Positions 8,212 through 18,174 of a DNA stretch of 64,000 nucleotides are shown here, in pieces. The stretch is from an uncultured Lachnospiraceae bacterium (GTDB lineage Bacteria; Bacillota; Clostridia; Lachnospirales; Lachnospiraceae), in contig CAJTRK010000006.1 of the NCBI GenBank assembly GCA_910578475.1, forward strand, positions 62,001 to 126,000, written 5' to 3'. Each line of letters opens with the position of its first letter. Within the stretch, counting starts at the first letter, position 1. The notes below the pieces were generated by a model, which was given only the letters and a program-made list of their open reading frames with translations, was not told the origin of the DNA and searched no databases. The position numbers and the translations under genes are program-made.

Positions 8212-9609
8212 TTAATTTATTTTTATCGTCATCCGGGAATCCCAGACAACAAGAAAGCCCATCTCGCGCGCTGCTCTGCCGAGCTCCATGCTCAGCTTCC
8301 CATATCCCGCTTCATCGCAGGAAATACCGGACACATCCGCCAATTTCATCTTTCCCGTTTCGATATATGAAACACCTGTTATTTCTTCGAAAACAGGGCG
8401 CATTTTTTCACAAAGCCGCATGCAGCGGATGTCAACTGCCGCACAATCCTGCATAAGCGTCGCACGGTGGGTGCTGCCGCCGCTGTATTCTTTATGAAGC
8501 CCTTTATAAAGCCTGTTTCCTTCTTCGTCATAAATTCCAGACGTTATCTTATTATGCCTGTCCAAAATTCTGCCGCCGACAATCCCGACATCCTGTCTGA
8601 CTGCCAGGATATCCGGCATATACATTATCCGGTAAAAACCAAGATGCAGGGAATGTGAAATCTGCACTTTCCATCCCCGGGAACGGCAGAAGTCTTCCAG
8701 TGCGGCTTTGCCCGCATCATAGGCGTACATCTTGCTCGCCGCATTATCCGCCGTAGACGCTTCGTGGCAGCGCCAGTGATACAGCACTGCCGGAACATGA
8801 ACGATGTGCTCCGCAAGCTTCGGCGCCGGCATGGAATCCAGAAGTTCACCCACAATCCGAAGCGCCAAATCATAGTCCTGCGCGCCGTCATATTGTTTCT
8901 GCAATTTGAGTTTTTTCATACGGTCTGCGCGCACCATCATAAAGTGGCAGATATAGTTGTTTGATAAAATCAAATCAAGATTAAACTTATTTTTTATATG
9001 AGGAGTTCTATAACCAATGTTATTTTCATATTTATCTTCGTCGCTGTATACAAGAACTGGTGTTTTTTTATTTTCTCCCGTTTCTGCCGTGTTGATAGCC
9101 CGCGCCATCTCATAAAGCGCATCCGGGGTAAGCATATCGTCATGGTCAAGCAACCCGATATAGTCGCCCGACGCCGCTTCGATGCCGGCATTGGTATTCT
9201 CTGAAATACCGCCGTTCTCCGTCAGCCGCAGATAACGAATCCGGCCCTTTCCTTCTTCCTCCTGATATTCCGCCGTGATTGCCTTCACTCGGCCGCTGCT
9301 CCCGGCGTCCGCAATGACCAGTTCCCAGTTTTCATAGCTCTGTCCGATGACGGATGCAAACAGTTCACGCAAATAGCGTTCTTTCGTTTCATATGCCGGA
9401 ACAACAATGCTGAAACGGTACGGAAAGCGTTCCTGTTCCGCCCTTTGGGCCGCGAGCCGTTCTTCATCCGGTTCTATATAAACATAGTCTGTCTTTTTTT
9501 CTTCTTCTATTCGTTCTTTTGCCGCATAAAAAGCATGGCGCAGACCGTTTTTCTGCAGATAATGGATTGTTTTTTTCACATTACTGATTTTTAAAATACG
9601 ATTTCCCAT
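8212..9609 (-). CDS. GT2 family glycosyltransferase
   Basis: Family-2 glycosyltransferase. The domain begins around residue 65 (FSIVVPAYETKERYL) with GLLDHDDML as the DXD-like metal site and AQDYDLALRI further on; a short N-terminal helical extension precedes it. The C-terminal 130 residues resemble the truncated second domain common in these enzymes. I set the start at ATG 9609 behind GGGAG; a GTG at 9657 would place the first 16 codons inside a hairpin. The DHDD motif is shared with the larger enzyme at 11490-13532. Likely extends the same glycan. Confidence 0.88.
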   Translation of the reverse strand: MGNRILKISNVKKTIHYLQKNGLRHAFYAAKERIEEEKKTDYVYIEPDEERLAAQRAEQERFPYRFSIVVPAYETKERYLRELFASVIGQSYENWELVIADAGSSGRVKAITAEYQEEEGKGRIRYLRLTENGGISENTNAGIEAASGDYIGLLDHDDMLTPDALYEMARAINTAETGENKKTPVLVYSDEDKYENNIGYRTPHIKNKFNLDLILSNNYICHFMMVRADRMKKLKLQKQYDGAQDYDLALRIVGELLDSMPAPKLAEHIVHVPAVLYHWRCHEASTADNAASKMYAYDAGKAALEDFCRSRGWKVQISHSLHLGFYRIMYMPDILAVRQDVGIVGGRILDRHNKITSGIYDEEGNRLYKGLHKEYSGGSTHRATLMQDCAAVDIRCMRLCEKMRPVFEEITGVSYIETGKMKLADVSGISCDEAGYGKLSMELGRAAREMGFLVVWDSRMTIKIN

Positions 9610-9626
9610 TTTCTCCCGATAGTGTA

Positions 9627-9654
9627 GAATCGCCCTGAAATACCAGGACGATTC
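9627..9654. other. hairpin between pgcA-like gene and GT2 gene
   Basis: GAATCG-C-CCTG and CAGG-A-CGATTC pair (two stem blocks around one mismatch) with a short AT loop. It follows the phosphoglucomutase stop by about 20 bp but no T-run follows on the minus strand, so it is more likely an operon-internal structure than a full terminator. Confidence 0.55.
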
Positions 9655-9676
9655 CACCTTTTCTCATCAACTTATC

Positions 9677-11398
9677 TTATAAATATGCTTTTAAATCTTC
9701 TGTCAGCTGCTGCAGCTTTGCTTCCGCATCTTCCAGACTGTTTCCTTTTACGCCCATATAGAATTTAATCTTCGGTTCCGTTCCGGACGGACGTGCGCAG
9801 CACCAGGAATCGTTTGTCAGGTCAAAATAGAGCACGTTCGATTTGGGAAGCCCTGTCTCGCCTTCTTCTCCAGATTCCAGATTCAGTGTCTTGCCCGTCG
9901 TATAATCTCTGAACTCTTTCACTTTCAGACCGCCAAAGTTCCTGGGCGGATTGCTTCTTAATTTATTCATCAGTTCTTCAATTTCTTTAGCTCCGTCGAT
10001 TCCCTTCATGGTAATGGAATACTGGCTTTCTTTGAAATATCCGTACTTTTCATACAGCGTAATCATCTGGTCCCAGACGGTCTTGCCGTTCTTCTTGCAC
10101 CATGCTGCCATTTCACACAGACACATTACCGCAACGATGGCGTCTTTGTCTCTCGCATGAGTTCCCGCAAGGCAGCCATAGCTTTCTTCCAGACCGAATA
10201 CATAGTTGTCAGAGCCCGTCTGCTCAAACAGTTTTATCTGCTCGCCTATGTATTTGAATCCCGTCAGGACTTCGATACATTTTACTTTATAGTCTTCCGT
10301 AATCGCTCTTGCCATATTGGTCGTAACGATTGTCGTAACGAGCGCGGGATTCTCCGGCATTTTACCGGTCGCAGTCCGTTCTCTCAGAATGTATTCCGCA
10401 ATCAGCATACCAGACATATTTCCGGTAAAAGGAATGTATTCCCCGCTCTTTGTATCCAGTGCGTAAATGCCGAGTCTGTCCGCGTCCGGGTCAGTAGCCA
10501 GCACAATATCCGCCTTTCTTTCTTTTGCAAGTTCAAGCGCCAGCGTGAAGGCTTTCGGGTCTTCCGGGTTCGGATAAGCGAGCGTCGTAAAATTCGGGTC
10601 CGGCATTTCCTGTTCCGGTACGACATAAACATTCTTAAATCCAATCTCGTCCAAAATTCTTCTGACAGGCAGATTTCCCGTTCCGTTAAACGGAGAATAT
10701 ACAATCTTGATATCATCCGCAACTTCCGCGATGATTTCAGGATGAATAATCTGCTTTTTCAGTTCCGCCATATATTTATCGTCGATTTCCCGACCGATTA
10801 CCTGATAAAGTCCGGCCTTAACAGCCTCCTGTTTCTCCATCGTCTTCACATCATGGTAATCCGTCACGTTATTTACTTCCGTAATAATTTCCTGGTCTCT
10901 CGGCGCCGCTACCTGCGCGCCATCCTCCCAATAACATTTATAACCGTTATATTCCGGCGGATTGTGGCTCGCCGTTATCACGATGCCGGAAATACAATGA
11001 AGCTCCCGCAGCGCGAAAGATAATTCCGGTGTCGGCCGGAGCGAATCAAACACATAAGCCTTAATGCCGTTCGCCGCAAGGCAAAGCGCCGCCTCATCCG
11101 CAAACTCCGGTGACATTCTTCTGGAGTCATAGGCAATCGCCACACCTTTCTCTTCACCGCCCTGCTTTTTAATATAGTTCGCAAGTCCCTGTGTCGCTTT
11201 ACGGACGGTATAGATATTCATGCGGTTTGTTCCCGCTCCGATGACGCCTCTGAGTCCGCCGGTGCCGAATGCCAGTTCCTTATAAAAGCGGTCTTCAATT
11301 TCCTTCTCATCATCTTTAATCGCCTGAAGTTCATTCTTCGTCTGTGCATCGAAATAAGAATCTTCCAGCCAGAATGCATACTGCTCTTTGTAACCCAT
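9677..11398 (-). CDS. pgcA: alpha-phosphoglucomutase / phosphohexomutase
   Basis: Interconverts glucose-6-phosphate and glucose-1-phosphate, the substrate of RmlA and of UDP-glucose synthesis. The phosphoserine loop is TASHNPPEYNGYK (about residue 145), the Mg site is TDPDADRLG (about 300), the sugar loop is GLEESYG and the phosphate-binding loop is RPSGTEPKIK near the C-terminus. The 573-residue length and the FGTGGLRG block match the Firmicute PgcA type rather than short phosphomannomutases. ATG follows GGAGG with 9-nt spacing. It sits among the glycosyltransferases, so it supplies precursor for the operon. Symbol by similarity to B. subtilis; exact substrate range is not provable here. Confidence 0.93.
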   Translation of the reverse strand: MGYKEQYAFWLEDSYFDAQTKNELQAIKDDEKEIEDRFYKELAFGTGGLRGVIGAGTNRMNIYTVRKATQGLANYIKKQGGEEKGVAIAYDSRRMSPEFADEAALCLAANGIKAYVFDSLRPTPELSFALRELHCISGIVITASHNPPEYNGYKCYWEDGAQVAAPRDQEIITEVNNVTDYHDVKTMEKQEAVKAGLYQVIGREIDDKYMAELKKQIIHPEIIAEVADDIKIVYSPFNGTGNLPVRRILDEIGFKNVYVVPEQEMPDPNFTTLAYPNPEDPKAFTLALELAKERKADIVLATDPDADRLGIYALDTKSGEYIPFTGNMSGMLIAEYILRERTATGKMPENPALVTTIVTTNMARAITEDYKVKCIEVLTGFKYIGEQIKLFEQTGSDNYVFGLEESYGCLAGTHARDKDAIVAVMCLCEMAAWCKKNGKTVWDQMITLYEKYGYFKESQYSITMKGIDGAKEIEELMNKLRSNPPRNFGGLKVKEFRDYTTGKTLNLESGEEGETGLPKSNVLYFDLTNDSWCCARPSGTEPKIKFYMGVKGNSLEDAEAKLQQLTEDLKAYL

Positions 11399-11489
11399 TT
11401 CTTTTTACCTCCATCGTTATTCTTTCCCCGCATACAGCGCTATAATCTGCATACTGCAATACTTTGCGTATTAGTATAACACATTATCT

Positions 11490-13532
11490 TCAAATTTTCA
11501 AAGCAAAGTCGCTTCTGTCCAATGAAAAATTCGGATTATAATACGGGTCTCCTTCTTTCAATACTTTACGCCATTTTACGCGAAAACGCTCCGACTCATC
11601 GTTGTAGCGCCGCGCCCGTTCTCCCTCATTATCCAGGCCTCTCGACATGGATTCATAATGATAAAGTTCCGCAAAAGGCGTAAACACATTCAGATAGCCT
11701 GCCTCCCGGATTCGCAGACAAAAATCCACATCGTTCAGCGATACCGCAAACGACTCATCCAGACCGCCCACTTCGTCATAAATGCTCTTTTTGACCATCA
11801 GACATGCACCTGTCACGGCTGTCATATTTTGTACATAGCACAATCTGCCCATATAACCGAGATTGTTGCTGCTGACACGGTAATGCGTATGTCCGGCGGT
11901 TCGATGCGCGCCAAGACCGATGACGACGCCCGCATGTTGAATCGTCTTATCCGGATAATACAGTTTGGCGCCGACCGCTCCCACATCATCGCGCTGCGCG
12001 TACATTAACAGTTCTTCCATCCAGTCAAGCGTAATGACTTCCGTATCGTTGTTCAGCAAAAGCACATAATCGCCGGCCGCACAGGACACGCCCAGATTAT
12101 TGATACGGGAATAATTAAATTCTCCTTCATACGTCACAATCCGTATCTGTGGATTTTTCCGCAGTTCATCATAATAACGGAAAATTTCACCGTCCGTACT
12201 GTTATTCTCCACAACGATAATTTCATAATTATCATAACTGCTTTTTTCTATAATGGAAGCGATACAGCGTTTCAGGTCTTCATAGTGGTCTTTGTTCGGA
12301 ATGATAATGGAAATCCGGGGAGCCCCCTGAATTTCATATCGAATCCGGTAGATGGTATCAAAGGCTTTCGTCGAAGTTATCTCAAAGTTCTCATAGCCAA
12401 GCCGCTGCAGATGGTCCGCCACGGCCCCCTTGCCTGCCGCAATGCAATATGCTTTGGCATTCAGGTCGGCGGCTACGCTGCCCTTATGGGAACGCCAGTA
12501 ATACAGCAGTTTCGGAATATGCACGATATGCTTCGCCTGCGCGGTCAGACGCAGAATCATATCATGGTCCTGGCTGCCGTTGAACTGTGGTCTGAACAGC
12601 TCCGTTCCTTCCAACAGTTTTCTGTCAAACACGCTGAAATGACAGATGTAATTATTTGCGCGCAGATTGTCGATTGCAAAGTCAGGCTTAAAGTGGAGCG
12701 TAATCATATTGTCAATGCTGTTTCCGTGAAATGTGGCTTCATCACAGTATATATAATCCGCACTTTTCTCACAGATTGCTTTCATATATTCATACAACAC
12801 CGCCGGATGCAGCACATCGTCGTGGTCAAAAAGTCCGATGTATTCTCCGTTTGCCAGCGAAAGGCAGAAATTGGTATTTCCCGCAATGCCGCCGCTTCTT
12901 TCATGACGCCTGTATAGAATACGGCTTTCCGTGCCGACCCGCTCCCGCAGCTCGGGATGCGCCTGCAGATACTGTCTGTCCTTTTCGATATAGGCAAGAC
13001 ACATCTGCTCGACATAATCATGTTCCGCATCGGAATCATCCGTCAGGCAGAGTTCCCAGTTTTCGTAAGTCTGCGCGAGTACGGATTCGACTGCGTCCGT
13101 CAGAAACTTTTTCGGCGTATTATAAAGCGGAACCAAAATGCTGATTTTGATGTCCCGTGAAAAAATCGTTTCCCGCTGTTCCTGCGCTTCTTCCTGCGTC
13201 GGAAATCCTGCCGTGCCATGAGAAGCTTTCGCCTTCTTCTCGATTCGTTTGGCATCCAGCTTCCGGAGAACGCCTTTGACGCTTCCATAATAACCGAGCC
13301 GCTCTTTCGTTCTCTGCATCCAGTGCCAGGCTGCGCGCAGCGGCTTGGAAGCCTTCCAGAAAATACTCCCTTTAATACGGTTCAGTTTCTGCTCCAGGTC
13401 AGCCGCACGCCCTTCCGCATCCGCCAGCTTTCCGGCCAGCACACGGCTCTTCTGTCGTTCCCGTTCGTAAGCGTCTTTATAATAACGTATGTCTTCTTTT
13501 TCGGTTTTCTCCGTATTTACGGTATCTTTCAT
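11490..13532 (-). CDS. double-domain GT2 glycosyltransferase
   Basis: Two GT-A domains in one 680-residue chain. Residues 10-60 form a charged coiled coil (YERERQKSR, LAGKLADAEG) followed by IFWKASKPLR, nearly the same module that starts the next gene. Domain 1 (about 130-370) has SILVPLYNTP and GLFDHDDVLHP; domain 2 (about 405-650) has SIIIPNKDH, LLNNDTEV and NDVDFCLRI. Such bifunctional enzymes often add alternating linkages of a repeat unit. GGGGG ribosome site at 7-nt spacing. It sits between the 782-residue paralogue and the phosphoglucomutase gene. Donor and linkage unknown. Confidence 0.9.
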   Translation of the reverse strand: MKDTVNTEKTEKEDIRYYKDAYERERQKSRVLAGKLADAEGRAADLEQKLNRIKGSIFWKASKPLRAAWHWMQRTKERLGYYGSVKGVLRKLDAKRIEKKAKASHGTAGFPTQEEAQEQRETIFSRDIKISILVPLYNTPKKFLTDAVESVLAQTYENWELCLTDDSDAEHDYVEQMCLAYIEKDRQYLQAHPELRERVGTESRILYRRHERSGGIAGNTNFCLSLANGEYIGLFDHDDVLHPAVLYEYMKAICEKSADYIYCDEATFHGNSIDNMITLHFKPDFAIDNLRANNYICHFSVFDRKLLEGTELFRPQFNGSQDHDMILRLTAQAKHIVHIPKLLYYWRSHKGSVAADLNAKAYCIAAGKGAVADHLQRLGYENFEITSTKAFDTIYRIRYEIQGAPRISIIIPNKDHYEDLKRCIASIIEKSSYDNYEIIVVENNSTDGEIFRYYDELRKNPQIRIVTYEGEFNYSRINNLGVSCAAGDYVLLLNNDTEVITLDWMEELLMYAQRDDVGAVGAKLYYPDKTIQHAGVVIGLGAHRTAGHTHYRVSSNNLGYMGRLCYVQNMTAVTGACLMVKKSIYDEVGGLDESFAVSLNDVDFCLRIREAGYLNVFTPFAELYHYESMSRGLDNEGERARRYNDESERFRVKWRKVLKEGDPYYNPNFSLDRSDFALKI

Positions 13533-13709
13533 TACTTATCCCCCTTTTTGTTGTTCTGTAAATTGTTATTATCTTTATGTTTTATCGATTGTTCTTTTCT
13601 TTGTTTCTTTACATTATATCTTGATTTAATTTTATATTATTTAAACATGTTTTAACATCTTTATTGCGCCATTTCCAAACATGCGCAATTTAATTTTGAC
13701 AATTTTTGC

Positions 13710-16058
13710 TCATTTTACGACCATTTCCTTGTCGGACCATGTCAGGAACTGTTGACCGCTATCGGAATCCGTCACCAGCATTCCGATGCGCCAGACGCCG
13801 AAATGCAGCTTTTCCTTCTTGATACGAAGTGTAAATCCTGCCAGCGAAATGTTGACTTGTCCGGTTAAAACGGCTTCTACATCCTCCCTGCGCCAGGGAT
13901 TGGGAGAGGCCATGCAAAATGTACCGTCAGGCCGCTGAAATACGACGTTTCTTGTATATTTCGCATTGTCTTCTCCGGGGAGATAGCTCCACCCCATCAC
14001 GAACATGATATCCGGTTCTTCAAGATGAATTTTATGCTGTTCTTCCGCCCGGTCGATGGTCAGCTGCAGCCGCCCCTTCTGAGCCCGTGCAAGATTTCCT
14101 GCATCTGCCAAAATCAGTTCTGTCGTTTTTAAGTTCTCTTCATAATCAAATTTAAAATTACATGCGTAACGAGAAGCATTGTCAATCAGGCTCTTATGAT
14201 AGAAGCCATCCCATCCTTTCATGCTCGGATGCCTCGCATACAGATTTTCTTTCTCATGAAGAAGTCTTTCCCATTTTCCTTCGTCCTCTTCATCCAGTCC
14301 TCTGCTCAACGACTCATGATGATACAAAATGGCATCGTTGCGAAGCACGTTATAGTATCCAGCTTCAACAAGCTTAAAGCAAAAATCCACATCATTATAG
14401 GCTACCTTCATGGATTCTTCAAAGCCGCCCACTTCCCGGTATTTCTTTTTTGCTATCATAAGACATGCCGCCGTAACGCCGATGACATCATATGCCACCT
14501 GATTGCGGCCATAATAATAACACCTGTCATCTGGAAAAGTTATCAGCTTATGCGACGGACCGATGTCCAGATTGGTTATGCCTGCATGCTGAATCGCATC
14601 GCTTCCGGCGTACCACAGCTTGGCCCCCACGGCCCCCGTATGAGGCTGTCCCGCCTGTCCGGCCATGATATGAAGCCAGTCCTTCTCGATAATTTCGATA
14701 TCGTCGTTTAAGAACAGCAGGTAGTCTCCCTTCGCTCTGGCCGCCCCTCTGTTGCACATGGCGGAGAAATTAAATTCCATCGGCTCGTACAGATAAAGAA
14801 ATCCGTATTCCTGCCGTAATTCTTCCATACGATTTTTGTTTTCCGGCGAACTGCCGTTATCCACGACAATCCATTCATAATTTTGATATTCCGTTCTCTC
14901 CCGGAAAGAAGAAAGACATTTCTCCAATGTTTCCGGATGGTCTTTCGACGGAATAATGACCGATACCATACCGCATCGTCCATCCGGCACGCCTGTTCCG
15001 GTTTCTGCGCAGTCCTGTGCGCCCTGCGGCACATCATAGACCACATGATAGATATCCGGCTCCGCGCCGCTTTGCAGCGTCGCCCGAATGCCTCTCCTTT
15101 GCAGCGCGGTCTCTCTGACCGCCGAAAACGCTTCTCCGCAGCCCGTCATATCCCGGCCCCGCTCCAACGCCTCCTTTAACAGGTTCTCAACTGTTTCCAG
15201 TACATCCTTCCCCTGTTCCTCTGTCTCCCTGAGCCGTTCCGCTCCCGCCTCGTCCGGCTCATAACAGTTGTGAAAAAGCACTTCCTCTATATGGGAGATG
15301 CCGGATTTCGATTGATAAGCCGTTTCCTCCAGCCGCAGACAGAAATCATAAAAAATTTCCGCGGATATCCGTTCCTTTTTTTCCGCCGGCAGCTCCCGTA
15401 TTTCCTTCAAAAGCTCCCCGCACGCGGATTTCCTCACAATAACCATATGCCCCAGACAGCAGAAAGAAAGCATCGTATCCGGTGACCAGCATGGTTTGAA
15501 CCAGGGGTGCATCCGATTCGAAAGATTCTTCCAGTAATAATCTTCATCCGCATAGGCAAAAAGGCAGTTCTCCTTTTCCAGAAACCAGCTTTGGGCCGTT
15601 TCAACCGCTCTTTCGTCCAATATGCCGTCGCCGCAGACGACAATGCAGATATCCGTATTCTCCGGCTCTATCATCCGGAATCCCTTTATCCGCATATCGC
15701 AGATTGTATTTTCTTCCGGGCGGCATCCTTCCGTTTTCGCAATCCATTGCAGATAGGAATGCTTCTGGCGGAATACCTCCTGTTCGTAACTGCGGCGCAC
15801 TTCCGTTGCTCCTGCCGTCTGTACTTTCCCGGCCGTGTCCTTTCCGGCCGGCCGCCCCGCTTTCAGCGCATGATAGCATTTTCTTACGGGCGCGGACGCT
15901 TTCCAGAGCGCATTGCCCTGAATGCGCTCTAATCGAAAGGCCAAATCCGCTTCTTTCGCTTCCGCATCCGCAATTTTACCGGCAAGGACCGTATTTTTCT
16001 TTTTTTCTCTCTCAAAAGCGGCGCGATAATAAGCCGCCCAGTCAAATTTTTCCCCCAT
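13710..16058 (-). CDS. large GT2 glycosyltransferase with degenerate first domain and C-terminal beta domain
   Basis: A 782-residue paralogue of the neighbouring enzyme. The N-terminal coiled-coil module (FEREKKKNTVLAGK, NALWKASAPVRK) is shared. A first GT-like region (about 130-330) keeps YADEDYYW but lacks a clean nucleotide-binding start. The second GT2 domain (about 370-610) is canonical, with SVIIPSKDHPETL, LFLNDDIEI and NDVDFCFKL. Residues about 680-782 look like a beta-sandwich, perhaps glycan binding. The start lies 3 bp after the stop of the methyltransferase-kinase gene, suggesting translational coupling. Likely a chain-elongating polymerase; specificity unknown. Confidence 0.87.
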   Translation of the reverse strand: MGEKFDWAAYYRAAFEREKKKNTVLAGKIADAEAKEADLAFRLERIQGNALWKASAPVRKCYHALKAGRPAGKDTAGKVQTAGATEVRRSYEQEVFRQKHSYLQWIAKTEGCRPEENTICDMRIKGFRMIEPENTDICIVVCGDGILDERAVETAQSWFLEKENCLFAYADEDYYWKNLSNRMHPWFKPCWSPDTMLSFCCLGHMVIVRKSACGELLKEIRELPAEKKERISAEIFYDFCLRLEETAYQSKSGISHIEEVLFHNCYEPDEAGAERLRETEEQGKDVLETVENLLKEALERGRDMTGCGEAFSAVRETALQRRGIRATLQSGAEPDIYHVVYDVPQGAQDCAETGTGVPDGRCGMVSVIIPSKDHPETLEKCLSSFRERTEYQNYEWIVVDNGSSPENKNRMEELRQEYGFLYLYEPMEFNFSAMCNRGAARAKGDYLLFLNDDIEIIEKDWLHIMAGQAGQPHTGAVGAKLWYAGSDAIQHAGITNLDIGPSHKLITFPDDRCYYYGRNQVAYDVIGVTAACLMIAKKKYREVGGFEESMKVAYNDVDFCFKLVEAGYYNVLRNDAILYHHESLSRGLDEEDEGKWERLLHEKENLYARHPSMKGWDGFYHKSLIDNASRYACNFKFDYEENLKTTELILADAGNLARAQKGRLQLTIDRAEEQHKIHLEEPDIMFVMGWSYLPGEDNAKYTRNVVFQRPDGTFCMASPNPWRREDVEAVLTGQVNISLAGFTLRIKKEKLHFGVWRIGMLVTDSDSGQQFLTWSDKEMVVK

Positions 16059-16061
16059 ACT

Positions 16062-18134
16062 TTAAAACAGTCCTCTCTTCTGCATATGGCGCGCCGTCTC
16101 TTCGGGCACTTTTGTAACCTGCATGGAAACTTCCAGCACATTCTCCTGTTTCTGCTCCCACTCAGCCAGCTGCAGCGTAATATTCGGGTCCTGTGTGGAA
16201 AAAGCATAAACGCCTTCTCCTGTCCGAACACCGTTCGTCGCAAAGTTCTTCCCTTTCAGAGGAACAGGCTTGCCGTTCCAGCGAATCTCTTCCAGGTAAA
16301 CGATGCAGAAATCGCTGCAAGGGTCGATGCGCAGCGCCTTCCGCTCCCCTTCGAACACAAGCCGGAATTTCCGCTCGCATCCCATGACTTCTTCCAGAAA
16401 AAAAGACTGCTCTTCTGAAAATCCCGTTCCTTTATCTTCATAGATTTGCACTTTTTCCTTTTGCTTTTCCGCCGGCGTGAGCATCGGCAGTTCCGACAGC
16501 GCGTATATGGGCTGGTCAATAACACCCCTTATTTCTTCCATCGACATTCGTTTCCCGGTCACATACTTCTGAAACTTCATTTCCTGCCGCCTGTAACCTT
16601 CTGCCTCGCTCTCCGTTATCCCAAGTTTTTCCAATATAGAATCAAGATTTAATTTATTCCGTTTTTCATCCTGCAATAAATAACAGTAGATTGCCCTGAA
16701 TGCAATTTCTTTTGCTTCGACGGCCTTATCAAATGTCCACTCATAATCAATCACATGCCACTGTCCGTCTTCCGTTATCAGAATATTTGCAAAAATCAAG
16801 TCGTAGTCAGTGATTTCCATCTCTATCCGATAAGAAATCCGTTCCAGATATTCATCGAATAACACATGAAATTCTTCTAAATCATTCCGTTCCAGGCAAT
16901 TATCCAGCAGCTCTTCCAGTGTTTTTCCATTCAAATATTCAAATGTGACAAATGTGTCATCTTTTGCCCTTTTACCATTAATAAAATCTTCATTTAATTT
17001 GCAGGAATTTATTTGGAGTTTTCCGCCCTCGAAACGTTCCGAAAGTTTCTCATACGCACGCTGTATTTGTCGGATATGTTCCTCCGCGTCTTTTGATAAC
17101 GCATGTTTTTCCATTTGTCTGACGGCTTTCCCGTCGCGGATGGATTCGGTCAGCAGCGTTTTGATTTTAAAGTCTTCCGTTCGGTCATTGGAATATTTGG
17201 CATATTTGATTTCCGGCGCATTTCCCAGAAACATCAGATAGGAGTTGGAAAACAGCGGAAATTCCTCTTCTTTGATTACCGTGTCAAATACTCGTTTTTC
17301 ATCGAACAACATCAGCCTTTCTCTGTCAAAATTCCGCAGATTGGAGGAAAGCTCTCCCGTCCGCGGCAGACGGTCGTCCGAATAAAGGCATGTCATAAAC
17401 TTATAATCGGGGTAGGGATAATACATAGCAATATCCGAAAAGCCGCATTGCCTTGCAGTCTTTAAGAGTCCGTTCCTCGTAAAAGTCCTGACAACGCCGC
17501 CCTCCGGATAATCTTCCAGACTGCTGAACCATGTTCCGAGATGGTCTTCCTTACAGCCTGCCCAATATTTCAATCCCAGTTTATTTTCAATGGCAATTAC
17601 AATACATCCGTTATTCTTTCTATGTTTCTCAATAATACGCAAAAAGTCTTCGTAGGGATGTTCGGATTCCATATAAGCCTGTGCATACTCGTAAACCCCG
17701 ATAAGACAAATGTAATCATAATCATCGGGCAAGTCCGGTTCGATATCCTGAAAATTGCCGACATGAATCGTTACATTTTCACAATCCATGTGCCTGTATG
17801 CGTTAATCATACTTCTTTTGCGGGATAAGTCCACACAGGTTACTTCTCCGGCTTTTCTTGCCAGCGCTCCCGTTATGGCGCCGCATCCTGAACCAATCTC
17901 CAGCACTTTCATGTCTTTATCAATGGGCAGCCAGTCCACGATATTCTCCCGGAGCGCCGATAAATGATAGAGGACCGGCCAGCTCTTCCGTTCCTCAATA
18001 ATACGCGGGTATTCTACCTCTGCATAATTTCTTGTAATTTCGAGCAGTTCATCCTCAACCGCTCCGTCACAATAGTAATCCTCCCCCGGATAATGTTTTA
18101 AGTCAAGCCTGACCTTTCCGATTTCTTCTATCAT
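16062..18134 (-). CDS. methyltransferase-kinase fusion, WbdD-like glycan cap candidate
   Basis: Two catalytic domains plus a beta tail in about 690 residues. The N-terminal class I SAM methyltransferase shows VLEIGSGCGAITG (about 77-89), VTCVDLS and the ICLIGVYEY acceptor strand. A protein-kinase-like/APH-like domain follows (about 290-520) with AKYSN (candidate ATP Lys), a hinge at FEYLNGKTLEE, the catalytic loop DLIFAN and IDYEW as metal-binding Asp. The last ~110 residues look like a beta-sandwich. In E. coli O8/O9a, WbdD has a methyltransferase and a kinase that cap the O-chain and set its length; here the gene sits directly downstream of Wzt and Wzm. Function is inferred from fold order and context. 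Start 18134 is chosen by alignment to the identical leader at 7182; ATG 18146 is the alternative. Confidence 0.82.
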   Translation of the reverse strand: MIEEIGKVRLDLKHYPGEDYYCDGAVEDELLEITRNYAEVEYPRIIEERKSWPVLYHLSALRENIVDWLPIDKDMKVLEIGSGCGAITGALARKAGEVTCVDLSRKRSMINAYRHMDCENVTIHVGNFQDIEPDLPDDYDYICLIGVYEYAQAYMESEHPYEDFLRIIEKHRKNNGCIVIAIENKLGLKYWAGCKEDHLGTWFSSLEDYPEGGVVRTFTRNGLLKTARQCGFSDIAMYYPYPDYKFMTCLYSDDRLPRTGELSSNLRNFDRERLMLFDEKRVFDTVIKEEEFPLFSNSYLMFLGNAPEIKYAKYSNDRTEDFKIKTLLTESIRDGKAVRQMEKHALSKDAEEHIRQIQRAYEKLSERFEGGKLQINSCKLNEDFINGKRAKDDTFVTFEYLNGKTLEELLDNCLERNDLEEFHVLFDEYLERISYRIEMEITDYDLIFANILITEDGQWHVIDYEWTFDKAVEAKEIAFRAIYCYLLQDEKRNKLNLDSILEKLGITESEAEGYRRQEMKFQKYVTGKRMSMEEIRGVIDQPIYALSELPMLTPAEKQKEKVQIYEDKGTGFSEEQSFFLEEVMGCERKFRLVFEGERKALRIDPCSDFCIVYLEEIRWNGKPVPLKGKNFATNGVRTGEGVYAFSTQDPNITLQLAEWEQKQENVLEVSMQVTKVPEETARHMQKRGLF

Positions 18135-18174
18135 CCTTATAACCATGCCTTTCTCTCAGGTTTTTACAGACAAG

